64,000 nucleotides of DNA from Natronomonas marina (GCF_024298905.1 NZ_CP101154.1:992001-1056000); one strand, 5' to 3'; counted from the stretch's first letter, positions 49,574 to 59,088 are shown. Notes: a model not told the origin generated them from the letters alone. Translations and numbers: made by a program.

Positions 49574-50131
49574 TTACTGCAGCGAGGACAGCGCAGTACG
49601 GAAGTTCTCGTCGTCGAACTGCTCGGCGAGGTCGGCGGTCTCGTCGCGCAGTTTCTCGATCTCGGCCAGCAGGTACTGGTACTGGGGGTCGTCCGCCAGT
49701 TCCTCCCGGGAGTACTCGTTTTCGAGGGCGATCTGTTTCGAGATGGCCGCAAAGAGCTTGCGGACGTTCTCGTCGTAGACCCGCCGGTGGAGCAGGTGGT
49801 CGACGAGTTCGAACAGTTCGTCCTCGCGGACGGGTTTGGTGACGTAGGCGTCGAAGCCCATCTCGACGACGTCCATCTCGGGCTCGACGGCGGTGACCAT
49901 CGCTACCTGGCAGTCGGCGCCCCGGTCGCGGAGCATCGAGAGGACCGCGCTGCCGTTCATGCCGGGCAACTCGCGGTCGAGAAGGACGACCTCGACGTCC
50001 TCGTCGAACTCCTCTAGGGCCTCCGGGCCGTCGTTTGCGACCCGGACGGGGTACTTCTCGGCGAGCCAGCCGCTGTACAGGTTCGCGAGTTCGGGCTCGT
50101 CCTCGACGACGAGGATGACGTCTTTGCTCAT
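49574..50131 (-). CDS. Response regulator with HalX domain
   Basis: The protein is 185 aa. The receiver domain has an acidic pocket (ILVVEDEPELANLYSGWL), a phosphoacceptor Asp in VVLLDRELPGMNG, and Lys in YVTKPVREDEL. The remaining 65 residues form a helical HalX domain (FAAISKQIALENEYSREELA). It is a haloarchaeal two-component output protein; no histidine kinase lies beside it. GATAATAAAC lies in the upstream region. Confidence 0.92.
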   Translation of the reverse strand: MSKDVILVVEDEPELANLYSGWLAEKYPVRVANDGPEALEEFDEDVEVVLLDRELPGMNGSAVLSMLRDRGADCQVAMVTAVEPEMDVVEMGFDAYVTKPVREDELFELVDHLLHRRVYDENVRKLFAAISKQIALENEYSREELADDPQYQYLLAEIEKLRDETADLAEQFDDENFRTALSSLQ

Positions 50132-50275
50132 GTCCTGTGGGACGACTCGTTGCCCCCTAGGACGGACGACGATAATAAACCCCCGGTTGGATAGAGGATC
50201 GAACGGCCGATATTTATTCGGTAACCGCGCCGTTGCTGCGGGTTTCGTCGGCGGGAGCGTCCGGTGGACCGCCGG

Positions 50276-51508
50276 TCACTCCGGGGCGCGGGCCGGCTCG
50301 CCCGCCCGGTCGCGCCGGTACTCGTCGGTCAAAAACGGTCCCGAGACGCCCTCGACATCGAGGACGTCGAGGGCGGTCACCGTCGCGCCGACGCCGAGTT
50401 CGCCCGCCAGGCTGGGCTCGGTCCGCCCCTCGTCGCCGCTCACGAGTTCCTTGATGTAGAGACCCCCCTCGCCGTGGACGTCGACGACGGCGGTGTACTC
50501 GTCTTCGAGTTCGGCGTCGACCGAGAGTACCTCCCGCTCGCGGACCAGGTCGGCGCGGCGGTGGTCGACGCGGTGCGGCGTCCGCTGTTCGACGGTAGCC
50601 CCCTCGAGGGCGTCGAGCGCCGTCTCGAACGCCTCGTCGGAAACCGGTTCGTCGAAGGCGACCGTCGCGCGGTAGGTCTTCGTGGCGTCGTGCTCCTTGA
50701 CCCGCTCTATCATCTCGTAGCTGACGAACGCGAGGTCCTCGACGGCCACCTTCTCGCCGTCGACCTGGGCGGCCAGTTCCGCGAGGTCGGCGTCCCGCCG
50801 TCGGGGCTCTTTCACTTCGAGGACGAACGGCCGGCCGCCCCCGAGCATCAGGGCGTCGACGTCCTCGCGGCCCGCGCCGTGGAAGACGGCCTCGGTCCCC
50901 CGGAAGGCGTTCAGGAAGGGCGGCGCGACGAGTTCCTCGACGCTCTCGTCGTAGGTGTCCCACTCGGTCTGGGGGATGCCGCGCTCCAGTTTCCGGTAGC
51001 GGCCGTAGACGGTCACGGAGTTGCGCTGGAGTTCGACGGCGTCGGCCTCCAGGTCCAGCAGGAACTGGACGTCGGGTCGCCGGAAGTCGACCTCGGCGCC
51101 GAGCCGTGCGCCGACGCGCCGGCCGACCTCGCGGTTCAGTTCGGTCTTCAGCTCCTCGCCGGCGTCGGGGTCGAGACCCGCGCCCTCTCGAAGCAGGCGG
51201 TCGTTCTCCTCGAGCAGCGGCGGCACCCGGGTGCCGACCTGGTAGGTGTACAGTTCGGTGTCGCCCAGCGCCTCGACCAGCCGGTCGGCCAACTCGTCGA
51301 ACCGCGAGCAGACGCCCTCGCAGACCCAGCACTCCGCGTCGGGCTCCTCGAAGGGCTCGTCGTCGGCCAGCGCGACGACGGTCCGGAGCGCCCGCCCCCG
51401 TTCGGCGTTCGTCAGCCCGAAACTCCGGTCGGCGACGGGGCGGCCGAGACAGGAGTCACACAGCGGGCCCGACTCGAGCAACGCGCGGGCGTCGTCGATG
51501 AGGCTCAT
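50276..51508 (-). CDS. pus10: tRNA pseudouridine synthase Pus10
   Basis: The protein is 410 aa. The N-terminal THUMP-like region has four Cys for zinc (GPLCDSCLG and AECWVCEGVCS). The catalytic region is HGAGREDVDALMLGGGRPFVLEVKEP shortened to its key part GREDVDALMLG, with the catalytic Asp after Glu. It makes pseudouridine 54 and 55 in archaeal tRNA. I recall Arg where Leu stands in DALMLG in other family members; this may be a real change or a clade variant. Confidence 0.9.
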   Translation of the reverse strand: MSLIDDARALLESGPLCDSCLGRPVADRSFGLTNAERGRALRTVVALADDEPFEEPDAECWVCEGVCSRFDELADRLVEALGDTELYTYQVGTRVPPLLEENDRLLREGAGLDPDAGEELKTELNREVGRRVGARLGAEVDFRRPDVQFLLDLEADAVELQRNSVTVYGRYRKLERGIPQTEWDTYDESVEELVAPPFLNAFRGTEAVFHGAGREDVDALMLGGGRPFVLEVKEPRRRDADLAELAAQVDGEKVAVEDLAFVSYEMIERVKEHDATKTYRATVAFDEPVSDEAFETALDALEGATVEQRTPHRVDHRRADLVREREVLSVDAELEDEYTAVVDVHGEGGLYIKELVSGDEGRTEPSLAGELGVGATVTALDVLDVEGVSGPFLTDEYRRDRAGEPARAPE

Positions 51509-51717
51509 TGTCGGAGGTCGGTGTTCCGACGGTAACACGCTTGCCATCCGCCGCGGCGAGGACTGGCGCGCGGGCAGCGCGCGACGGCCCCCGTGATTCA
51601 ACTGGGCCGGGCACCTATCGTGTGTATGGGTCACACGCGTTCGGGAGCCGAACCGGATCGGCGGGAACCGGGAGGCGGACACGACCGGCGGCGTGCGACG
51701 CGCGCCGACGGCCGGCG

Positions 51718-53370
51718 ATGAAGCGGGCGGTGCGGTCGGTCAGCAGGGCGGAACTGGCGGTGTTCGTCTCCGGGGTTGCGAGCATGGGCCTGGAGATACT
51801 GGCCGGGCGGCTGATCGCCCCGCAGTTCGGCAGCAGCATCTACACCTGGGGGACCATCATCGGCGTGTTCCTGGCGGCGCTGAGCCTCGGGTACTACCGC
51901 GGCGGGAAGCTGGCGAGTCGGCGGGCCGACACCGGACACCTGATCCGGCTTTTCGTCTGGACGGCCGTCTACGTCGCCGGACTGGTGTTCGCCGGCGAAC
52001 TCCTGTTGCGGTCGACCGTCGCGTTGCCGTTCCCCGGCCGGGCCGCCTCGCTGCCGGCCGTCGTGCTCCTGTTCGGGCCGCCGACCTACCTGCTCGGCTT
52101 CGTCAGCCCCTACGCCGCCGAACTGTCCGACAAGACGGGCACTGGCGAGGCCTCGGGGCACGTCTACGCGGTCGGGACGGTCGGCAGCATCGTCGGCGCC
52201 TTCGGGACGACCTACGCGCTGGTACCCGCCCTGGGGACGGACGCCATCGGCTTCCTGTTCGGCGTCCTGCTGGTCGGAACGGCCGCCCTGCTGGCCTGGC
52301 CCGACCCGTCCCGGGAGACCCTGGGGTCGGTGCTGGGGACCGTCCTCCTCCTGACGGCCGCCATCGGAACCGGCGTGGCCGGCGTCTCCGTCGAGGGGAA
52401 CGTGGTCTACGAGACGCAGACGGAGTACCAGGAGCTCCGCGTGGTCGATCTGGGGGACACGCGGACGCTGTACCTCGACGGCCAGCGACACAGCGCGATG
52501 GACCGTGCGTCGCCGACCCGGCACGTCTTCGACTACACCAGGTACTTCCATCTGCCGTACCTGTTCGCCGACGACCCCGACGACATCGACCGGGTGCTGT
52601 TCGTCGGCGGCGGCGGCTTCTCGGGACCGAAGCGGTTCCTCGAGGAGTACGACGCCACGGTCGACGTCGTCGAAATCGACCCCGAGGTCATCCGGGTCGC
52701 CAGGCAGTACTTCCGGGTCCCGGAGTCCGACCGGCTGAACGTCTACAACCGGGACGGCCGCCGGTATCTCCGGGACACCGACCGCACCTACGACGTCATC
52801 GTCCTCGACGCGTACAAGAAGGACAAGGTGCCGTTCCACCTGACGACCGTTGAGTTCATGCGGCTCGTAAACGAGCGGCTCTCGGCGGACGGCATCCTCG
52901 TGGCGAACCTCATCTCGGCGCCGACCGGTCCCGCCTCGAAGTTCTACCGCGCGGAGCACCGCACGGTCTCGCGGGTCTTCCCGCAGGTGTACTCGTTCCC
53001 GACAAGCGAGGGGGCCGTCGTCCAGAACATCGAAATCGTGGCCACGAAGAACGACCGGCGAGTGACGGAGACGACCCTCCGGGAGCGCAACGAACGCCGG
53101 GACGTCGGACTGGACCTCGAGAGCGAGGTCGCCGCCTACCGCCACGAGGCGCCCGACGACGACGCCCCGGTCCTGCGCGACGACTACGCGCCGGTCGACG
53201 CTCTTCTGGACCCGATGGTCGGCCGGCGGTACGTCGTCGAGCGGACCAACGACACCGAAACCGCCGACGGACGGGCGGTATCGGCGCCCGTCCAGATCGG
53301 GGCGGCGGGTCGGTCGTCGGCTACCCGTCCCCGTCCCGCAACGCCGCCAGTTCCGCCCGCCGCTCGTTGA
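51718..53370 (+). CDS. Membrane-fused spermidine synthase-like protein
   Basis: The protein is 550 aa. Seven or so membrane helices (residues 10-225, e.g. LEILAGRLIAPQFGSSIYTW and VAGLVFAGELLLRS) precede a Rossmann methyltransferase-like spermidine synthase domain (VLFVGGGGFSGPKRF, VDVVEIDPEVIRVARQYF, DVIVLDAY). The family is related to aminopropyltransferases, but the actual substrate is unknown. The start at 51718 is the last ATG before the first helix. The C-terminal 17 codons overlap the convergent small gene. Confidence 0.85.
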   Translation: MKRAVRSVSRAELAVFVSGVASMGLEILAGRLIAPQFGSSIYTWGTIIGVFLAALSLGYYRGGKLASRRADTGHLIRLFVWTAVYVAGLVFAGELLLRSTVALPFPGRAASLPAVVLLFGPPTYLLGFVSPYAAELSDKTGTGEASGHVYAVGTVGSIVGAFGTTYALVPALGTDAIGFLFGVLLVGTAALLAWPDPSRETLGSVLGTVLLLTAAIGTGVAGVSVEGNVVYETQTEYQELRVVDLGDTRTLYLDGQRHSAMDRASPTRHVFDYTRYFHLPYLFADDPDDIDRVLFVGGGGFSGPKRFLEEYDATVDVVEIDPEVIRVARQYFRVPESDRLNVYNRDGRRYLRDTDRTYDVIVLDAYKKDKVPFHLTTVEFMRLVNERLSADGILVANLISAPTGPASKFYRAEHRTVSRVFPQVYSFPTSEGAVVQNIEIVATKNDRRVTETTLRERNERRDVGLDLESEVAAYRHEAPDDDAPVLRDDYAPVDALLDPMVGRRYVVERTNDTETADGRAVSAPVQIGAAGRSSATRPRPATPPVPPAAR

Positions 53371-53521
53371 TGGCCCGCCGGTAGGCCTCCTCGTCCTCGA
53401 AGTTCGCCGACTCCAGACGGGCCTCCAGGACGAGCAACTGCAACTGGAGTTCGCGGGCCCGCTCGCGGTGCTCCGCCGGCACGTCCGCCGGCGGCTCTTT
53501 CGGGTACTCCTCGCCGGACAT
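53321..53521 (-). CDS. Small acidic coiled-coil protein
   Basis: The protein is 66 aa. MSGEEYPKEPPADVPAEHRE is followed by a heptad-like helix RELQLQLLVLEARLE and a second helix AYRRAINERRAELAAL. It overlaps the 3' end of the convergent spermidine synthase-like gene by 50 bp. The acidic, Leu-rich and non-shadow character supports a real gene. No family is recognised. Confidence 0.55.
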   Translation of the reverse strand: MSGEEYPKEPPADVPAEHRERARELQLQLLVLEARLESANFEDEEAYRRAINERRAELAALRDGDG

Positions 53522-53763
53522 ACGCCCGTTACGGGCCGGGGATTCCTGGGTGTGTCGGCGGCGGAGCCAATCACCGGGACGGTGTCGCCCGAACGCCGAC
53601 TGCGAGCCCTCGGTACCTGACAAGGATTTAATTATGCACCGTCTGACGGTAATCGAGCCGAGATTAGTCGGTTTTTATCAATATATCCCGACGTTCGTTC
53701 CTACTCGCGTCGAATGCTACGAGTATCACCTGCCAACAGTTTCATTTTCCCAGAGGGAGAGCG

Positions 53764-54954
53764 ATGAGTATGGACGTCACCACAGGGGTCGTTCTCGCCG
53801 CCGGGGAGGGGACCCGGATGCGACCACTGACACATAACCGGCCGAAGACGATGCTTCCCGCCGCGGACCGCCCGATTCTGGAGCACGTCCTGAACGTACT
53901 CGTCGAGTGTGGACTCGAACGCATCTGTCTGGTCGTCGGCTACGAGCGCGACCGGGTGCAGGACCACTTCGGGCACGCCCACCGGGACGTCCCGCTCACG
54001 TACGTCCACCAGCGCAAACAGCTCGGCAGCGGCCACGCGCTCCAGCAGGCCGCCGGGGAGGTCGAGGGGCCGACGCTCGTGCTCAACGGCGACCGCGTCA
54101 TCGACGAGCGCATCGTCTCGGACGTCCTCGGCGGATTCGAGGGCGAACCGACCGTCAGCGTGCTCGAGCACCCGACGCCCTCGGGGTACGGCGCGGTCCG
54201 CGTCGAGAACGGCCGCCTGACCGAACTCGTCGAGCGGCCCGACAGCGACGACTACCGGCTCATCAACGCCGGCGTCTACGCCTTCGACGAGCGGGTCTTC
54301 GACGCCATCGACCGGACGGCCCGCCGGGACGGAGAGCTCCAGTTGCCCGACGTCATCGGGACGCTGATGGGCGACGGCGACGTCCGCGCCGTCCGGACGG
54401 ACGGCCTGTGGGCCGACGCCACCTACCCGTGGGACCTGCTGTACCTGAACCGGGAACTGCTCTCGCGGGGGCGCATCGAGCGGCCGCTCCGGAACGGGTC
54501 GGTCTGGGTCGCCGACAGCGCCCGCGTCCACGAGGCCGCCACGCTCCAGCCGCCGGTCGCGGTCGGTCCCGACGCCGAGATCGCCGCCGGCGCGGTCATC
54601 GGTCCCGACGTCACCGTCGGCCGGAACGGGACCGTGGGCGCCAACGCCACGCTCCGGAACGTCGTTCTGGACACGGACTGTCGGGTCGGCGACGGCGCGA
54701 CGCTCGTCGACTGCGTCGCCGGCCAGGACGTCACCGTCGGCGCCGGGTCGGTCGTCTCCGGCGGTCCCGGCGACGTCCGCGTCGGGTCCCGTGTCTTCGA
54801 GGACCAGGCGCTCGGAGCCGTCCTGGCCGACCGCGCGACCGTCGGCGGCGGCGTCACGTTCGCGCCCGGGACGCTCGTCGGCGCTGGCACCGACGTCGAC
54901 GACGGCGTCCACCTCTCCGGCACCGTCCCCAACGACGCGGAGGTGGTCCGCTGA
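53764..54954 (+). CDS. glmU: Sugar-1-phosphate nucleotidyltransferase with left-handed beta-helix (GlmU-like)
   Basis: The protein is 396 aa. The N-terminal nucleotidyltransferase has VVLAAGEGTRMRPLT and a Lys in NRPKTMLP. The C-terminal hexapeptide repeats (VGPDAEIAAGAVIGPDVTVG and similar) form a left-handed beta-helix. It is probably the bifunctional archaeal enzyme making UDP-GlcNAc, since glmS follows with a one-base TGATG overlap. An ATG two codons on is an alternative start. A TTTCATTTT box lies about 25 bp upstream. Confidence 0.88.
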   Translation: MSMDVTTGVVLAAGEGTRMRPLTHNRPKTMLPAADRPILEHVLNVLVECGLERICLVVGYERDRVQDHFGHAHRDVPLTYVHQRKQLGSGHALQQAAGEVEGPTLVLNGDRVIDERIVSDVLGGFEGEPTVSVLEHPTPSGYGAVRVENGRLTELVERPDSDDYRLINAGVYAFDERVFDAIDRTARRDGELQLPDVIGTLMGDGDVRAVRTDGLWADATYPWDLLYLNRELLSRGRIERPLRNGSVWVADSARVHEAATLQPPVAVGPDAEIAAGAVIGPDVTVGRNGTVGANATLRNVVLDTDCRVGDGATLVDCVAGQDVTVGAGSVVSGGPGDVRVGSRVFEDQALGAVLADRATVGGGVTFAPGTLVGAGTDVDDGVHLSGTVPNDAEVVR

Positions 54955-56750
54955 TGTGTGGCATCATCGGCTGTGTCGGATGCGGCGACGGGACGCTGTC
55001 GACGCTGTTGCACGGCCTCTCGAAACTGGAGTACCGGGGCTACGACTCGGCCGGCGTCGCCCTGGTCGGCGACGGCAGCCTGCGCGTCGCAAAGAAGGCC
55101 GGGAAACTGGACGCCCTCGAGGCGGCCGTCGAGGAGCGGGCGGACCTGGCGGGGACGGTCGGCATCGGCCACACCCGCTGGAGCACGCACGGCCCGCCGA
55201 CCGACGACAACGCCCACCCCCACCAGGACTGCACGAAGCGGGTGGCGGTCGTCCATAACGGCATCATCGAGAACTACCAGTCGCTGCGGGACGAACTGGC
55301 CGAGTCGGGCCACGAGTTCGACAGCGACACCGACACCGAGGTCGTGCCCCACCTCGTCGAGGCGAGTCTGGAGGCCGGCCGCGACCCCGAGGCCGCCTTC
55401 CGGGACGCCGTCGCGCGGCTGGAGGGCAGTTTCGCGCTGGCCTGCGTCGTCGAGGGCACCGAGGCCGTCTTCGTCGCGCGCAACGACTCGCCGCTCGTCT
55501 TGGGCATCGGCGACGACGCGACCTACCTCGCCAGCGACGTGCCCGCATTCCGAGAGTTCACCGACCGGGTCGTCTACCTCGAGGACGGCGAGTTCGCCCG
55601 ACTGACCGCCGACGGCTGGTCGGTCTCCGACGTCGACGGCACCCTCCGGGAGAAGACCGTCGACACCGTCGACTGGGACCCCGAGGACACCGGCAAGAGC
55701 GGCTACGATCACTTCATGCTCAAGGAGATCCACGAACAGCCGCGCGCGCTCCGGCAGTGTCTCCAGGGTCGCGTCGACGAACTCGGCGGCAGCGTCACGC
55801 TGGAGGAACTCGACGACCTCGACCTCGAGCGGGCCCACCTGGTCGCGGCGGGCACCAGCTACCACGCCGCCGTCTACGGCGCCCAACTGCTCCGCGACGA
55901 CGGCGTGCCCGCCCAGGCGTTCCTCTCCCACGAGTACGCCACCTCGCCGCCGCCGACGGAGGACGCGACGGTCATCGGCGTCTCCCAGAGCGGCGAGACC
56001 GCAGACACGCTGGCGGCAACCCGGGAAGCCCAGCGCCGCGGCGCCGAGACGCTCGCCGTGACGAACACCGTCGGCTCGACGATGGCCCGCGAGTGCGACC
56101 ACGTCTGCTACATCCGGTCCGGTCCCGAAATCGGCGTCGCCGCGACCAAGACCTTCGCCGGCCAGCAGACCGCGCTGAACCTGCTGACCCAGCACCTCTC
56201 GCCCGGTCCCGTCGACCGCGACCTCATCGCGGCGCTGCGGGACCTCCCGAGCGACGTCCAGGCGATTCTCGACGAGACCGACGCCGAGGCCGTCGGCGAG
56301 ACCTACCTCGACAGCGACGCCTACTTCTTCATCGGCCGGGCGCTGAACTACCCCGTCGCCATGGAGGGCGCGCTGAAGATGAAGGAGATCACCTACAAGC
56401 ACGCCGAGGGCTTCGCGGCCGGCGAACTCAAGCACGGGACGCTCGCCCTGGTGACGCCCGACACGCCGGTCATCGCGAACGTCATCGGCGACGGCGAACT
56501 CGCCCGCAAGACCGTCGGCAACGTGAAAGAGGTCGAGGCCCGCGACGCGCCCGTCGTCGCCGTGACCGACGGCCAGTCCGACGTCGAGCGGTACGCGAAC
56601 CACGTCCTGGAGGTGCCCGAGACCCACCCGAGGGCCGCGGCCATCCTGGCGAACATCCAGCTCCAGCTGGTCGCCTACCACACCGCGGCGAAACTGGGCC
56701 GCTCCATCGACAAGCCGCGCAACCTCGCAAAGAGCGTCACCGTCGAGTAG
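54954..56750 (+). CDS. glmS: Glutamine-fructose-6-phosphate aminotransferase (isomerizing)
   Basis: The protein is 598 aa. The N-terminal Cys after Met (MCGIIGCVGCG) is the glutaminase nucleophile; YRGYDSAGVALV and HTRWSTHG follow. Two SIS isomerase domains carry VSQSGETADTLAATREAQRR and YFFIGRALNYPVAMEGALKM. It makes glucosamine-6-phosphate, the entry step to UDP-GlcNAc. The ATG overlaps the glmU stop (TGATG). Confidence 0.97.
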   Translation: MCGIIGCVGCGDGTLSTLLHGLSKLEYRGYDSAGVALVGDGSLRVAKKAGKLDALEAAVEERADLAGTVGIGHTRWSTHGPPTDDNAHPHQDCTKRVAVVHNGIIENYQSLRDELAESGHEFDSDTDTEVVPHLVEASLEAGRDPEAAFRDAVARLEGSFALACVVEGTEAVFVARNDSPLVLGIGDDATYLASDVPAFREFTDRVVYLEDGEFARLTADGWSVSDVDGTLREKTVDTVDWDPEDTGKSGYDHFMLKEIHEQPRALRQCLQGRVDELGGSVTLEELDDLDLERAHLVAAGTSYHAAVYGAQLLRDDGVPAQAFLSHEYATSPPPTEDATVIGVSQSGETADTLAATREAQRRGAETLAVTNTVGSTMARECDHVCYIRSGPEIGVAATKTFAGQQTALNLLTQHLSPGPVDRDLIAALRDLPSDVQAILDETDAEAVGETYLDSDAYFFIGRALNYPVAMEGALKMKEITYKHAEGFAAGELKHGTLALVTPDTPVIANVIGDGELARKTVGNVKEVEARDAPVVAVTDGQSDVERYANHVLEVPETHPRAAAILANIQLQLVAYHTAAKLGRSIDKPRNLAKSVTVE

Positions 56751-57257
56751 TCAGCGGCGGTCGGGCGGCTCCGGCGGCTCGAAAACGGCCCGCAGCGCGG
56801 CCCCGACGCGCGTCTCCCCGAGTTCCTCCGCCGAGCGCCGCTCCCGCGAGACCAGCAGACCGACGCCGAGCGCGAGGAGCCAGCCGCCGAGGGTCCCGTT
56901 TCCCCCGAGGGCGACGGTCGAGACGACGCCGACGAGTGCGAGCGCGGCCAGCACCACCCCGGAGGCCCGCAGCGGTTCGGCTGCGAAGCGTGCCGACAGC
57001 CACGCGGCGGCGTCGGTCAAACCGACCGCCTCGGCCGCCCGGGTCCCCCGCTCCAGCGCCCGGAGGAGCGGCCCGACGGTGTAGGTCTCCCGGAGGTCGA
57101 CGACCACTACCCCGGGGTCCGGCTCGGCCAGCAGCCAGCCGACGATTCGGGAGCCGTCGGCCCACCTCGAGAGCGTGGTCTCGACGTGTCGCGCGGCACT
57201 GACGAGGGCCGAGTCATCGAGCGCGGTCGTGAGCCGGTCCGCGAGTCCGTCGCTCAT
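56751..57257 (-). CDS. Membrane protein of unknown function
   Basis: The protein is 168 aa. About 90 soluble residues precede two close hydrophobic segments (ASGVVLAALALVGVVSTVAL and LGGWLLALGVGLLVSRERRS). PDPGVVVVDLRETYTVGPLL is the most distinctive soluble segment. Its ATG overlaps the stop of the DUF4330 gene by 4 bp, so the two are coupled. It converges on glmS with no gap. No family recognised. Confidence 0.7.
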   Translation of the reverse strand: MSDGLADRLTTALDDSALVSAARHVETTLSRWADGSRIVGWLLAEPDPGVVVVDLRETYTVGPLLRALERGTRAAEAVGLTDAAAWLSARFAAEPLRASGVVLAALALVGVVSTVALGGNGTLGGWLLALGVGLLVSRERRSAEELGETRVGAALRAVFEPPEPPDRR

Positions 57258-57985
57258 TCGCGGTCGACGACCGCCCCCTCGAACTCGTAGTCGTCCGTCC
57301 CGACGCCGAGTTCCCGCCCGAGACGCACCGGCCGGCCGCCGTAGTGGGGCGTACCGTCGACCGTCCGCGTCCGGAGGTCGAGCGTGACCCGGAGGTCGGT
57401 GTGGCTGTCGTTGCGCGCCGTCGCCTCGACGTCGGTGACGGTGGCGACGGCGGTGGAGCCGACGGTCACCTCGTCGCCGGCCGCGACGGCGTCGGCGACC
57501 GGCCGGCGGACCGTCGTTGCGACGGTGACCGGCGTCGTCGTCGGCGAGAACGTCCGGTCGACGTCCCGCTCGACGAGGCGCGTGGTCGCCCTCGCGGTGT
57601 CGTCGGCGACGACGACCCGGTCGCCGAGACGAACCGGTTCGTCCTCGTACCTGAACTCGTCGTCGGTCCTGCTGCCCTCCAGAGCGACCCGCAGGTAGAC
57701 GCGGGGACCGGCGGTCCGGTAGACGTCGGTGACGGTCGCGGTCGCGTCCCGGCCGGTGCCAGCCAGGGTTCCCGATTCGAGTCCGACCTCGCCGGCCTCC
57801 AGCGCGGTCGCGGAGGCGTTCTCCGAGACGAGCGTTACGTGCATCGTCTCGCCCGAGGCGTCGTCGCCACCGCCGAAGACCAGCGCCGCGCCGGCGACGA
57901 CGACCGCGAGCGCGAAGACGACCACCAGGGCGTCGACGACGTTGACCGCGCCGAACAGCCGCCCCTCCTCGTCGAGGAGTTCCAT
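57254..57985 (-). CDS. DUF4330-family membrane-anchored protein
   Basis: The protein is 243 aa. MELLDEEGRLFGAVNVVDAL and the following helix (VVVFALAVVVAGAALVFGG) are the DUF4330 signature. The rest is a beta-rich extracytoplasmic region with two similar halves, each having RLGDRVVVADDT- or GDEVTVGSTA-like blocks. Function unknown; genes of this type often sit near polysaccharide loci. It overlaps the downstream membrane-protein gene by 4 bp. uppP lies upstream on the same strand. Confidence 0.8.
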   Translation of the reverse strand: MELLDEEGRLFGAVNVVDALVVVFALAVVVAGAALVFGGGDDASGETMHVTLVSENASATALEAGEVGLESGTLAGTGRDATATVTDVYRTAGPRVYLRVALEGSRTDDEFRYEDEPVRLGDRVVVADDTARATTRLVERDVDRTFSPTTTPVTVATTVRRPVADAVAAGDEVTVGSTAVATVTDVEATARNDSHTDLRVTLDLRTRTVDGTPHYGGRPVRLGRELGVGTDDYEFEGAVVDRE

Positions 57986-58027
57986 TCGGGCGGAACTCCG
58001 GGGGGAGTCACTAACCAGTTTCGCTCG

Positions 58028-58849
58028 TCACCCGAGAGCGACGCCCCCGACGACCGCCAGCCCGCCGAGAACGACACAGACCGCCCAGAAGGGCACCCGC
58101 TCGACGAACCGCACCAGGGCGTCGATGGTGAGGTAGCCGACGACGGCGCTGGTCGCCAGCGCGACGGCGGCCGTCGCCGGTGCGATTCCGGGGACGCCCC
58201 CCGAGGTGAAGATGACGAGGAGGGCGGCCCCCAGACTGGCCGGGATCGAGAGCAGAAAGGAGAGCCGAAGCGAGGCCGGCCCCTCGTAGCCGCGGAGCAA
58301 CAGCACCGAGACGGTCGTCCCCGAGCGGGAGACGCCGGGCAGGACCGCGAGTCCCTGCAGGGCGCCGACGAGGAGCGTGTCGCCGAAGGTGGGCGTCTCC
58401 CTGCCGGCGAAGGCGAGCGAGTCACCTGCCCGCTGGAGCAGCCCCGTCAACACCAGGAGGCCGCCGACGACGGCGAGGAAGACGCCGCCGGCGAGGCCGG
58501 CGACCGTCTCCCGGAACGCGAAGTAGGCCGGAATCCCGACGACCCCGGTCGCGGCGCTTGCGACCACGAGGAAGGTGAGGTCAGCGTGTTCCGCTTCGTA
58601 AGCGGTCTCGGGCCGCCACGTTGGGGTGGTCTCAAGCGCCGCCGCGATGTCGGCCCGGTAGTACGCCGTCGCCGAGAACAGCGTCCCCACCTGGACGAAG
58701 AGTGCGAGATCGACGGCGACCGCCGGGTCGACGTCGGTGACGAGCGTGAGGAGAAGCGCCACGTTGCCCTGGCTGGAGACGGGCAGCCACTCGAGGACGC
58801 CCTGTACGAGGCCCACCAGCAGCGCGACCGCCAGGTCCGACCAGAGCAC
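58028..58849 (-). CDS. uppP: Undecaprenyl-diphosphatase-like phosphatase (UppP/BacA)
   Basis: The protein is 273 aa with about eight membrane helices. GVLEWLPVSSQGNVALLL and LPGVSRSGTTVSVLLLRG are the two UppP motifs. In bacteria it dephosphorylates undecaprenyl-PP; in archaea the natural substrate is probably a dolichyl or polyprenyl diphosphate carrier used for glycan assembly. The start is GTG at 58849. It lies beside the polysaccharide island at 59.7 kb, which suits a carrier-recycling role. Confidence 0.9.
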   Translation of the reverse strand: MLWSDLAVALLVGLVQGVLEWLPVSSQGNVALLLTLVTDVDPAVAVDLALFVQVGTLFSATAYYRADIAAALETTPTWRPETAYEAEHADLTFLVVASAATGVVGIPAYFAFRETVAGLAGGVFLAVVGGLLVLTGLLQRAGDSLAFAGRETPTFGDTLLVGALQGLAVLPGVSRSGTTVSVLLLRGYEGPASLRLSFLLSIPASLGAALLVIFTSGGVPGIAPATAAVALATSAVVGYLTIDALVRFVERVPFWAVCVVLGGLAVVGGVALG

Positions 58850-58932
58850 GTCCGGAAGTCTGGCGGGTGGGGAGAAAACGGCGGTGGTTCGCGGCGGTGG
58901 TCGTCTCCAGTCTCTCTATCGTCCGTCCGGCG

Positions 58933-59088
58933 CTACCCGTGGGTCGCCTCGTCGCCCCAGACGAACTCCTCCTCGAGGGCGCTGTAACACGAGTCACAGA
59001 GGTACACCTCGTCGGAGTCGTCGTTGCGGGTCAGAAGCTCCCGCGGTTCGGCGTCGGAGGCTCTACAGTTCTCACATCGGTCGGCCAT
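58933..59088 (-). CDS. 51-aa zinc-ribbon protein
   Basis: A 52-codon frame (with stop) too short for most gene finders. It reads MADRCENCRASDAEPRELLT and then YLCDSCYSALEEEFVWGDEA. CxxC at residues 5-8 and 31-34 makes a four-Cys zinc knuckle. The AT run ATATATATT lies about 25-30 bp upstream of the ATG, a clear TATA box. Such zinc-finger miniproteins are common and mostly uncharacterised in haloarchaea. Confidence 0.75.
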   Translation of the reverse strand: MADRCENCRASDAEPRELLTRNDDSDEVYLCDSCYSALEEEFVWGDEATHG

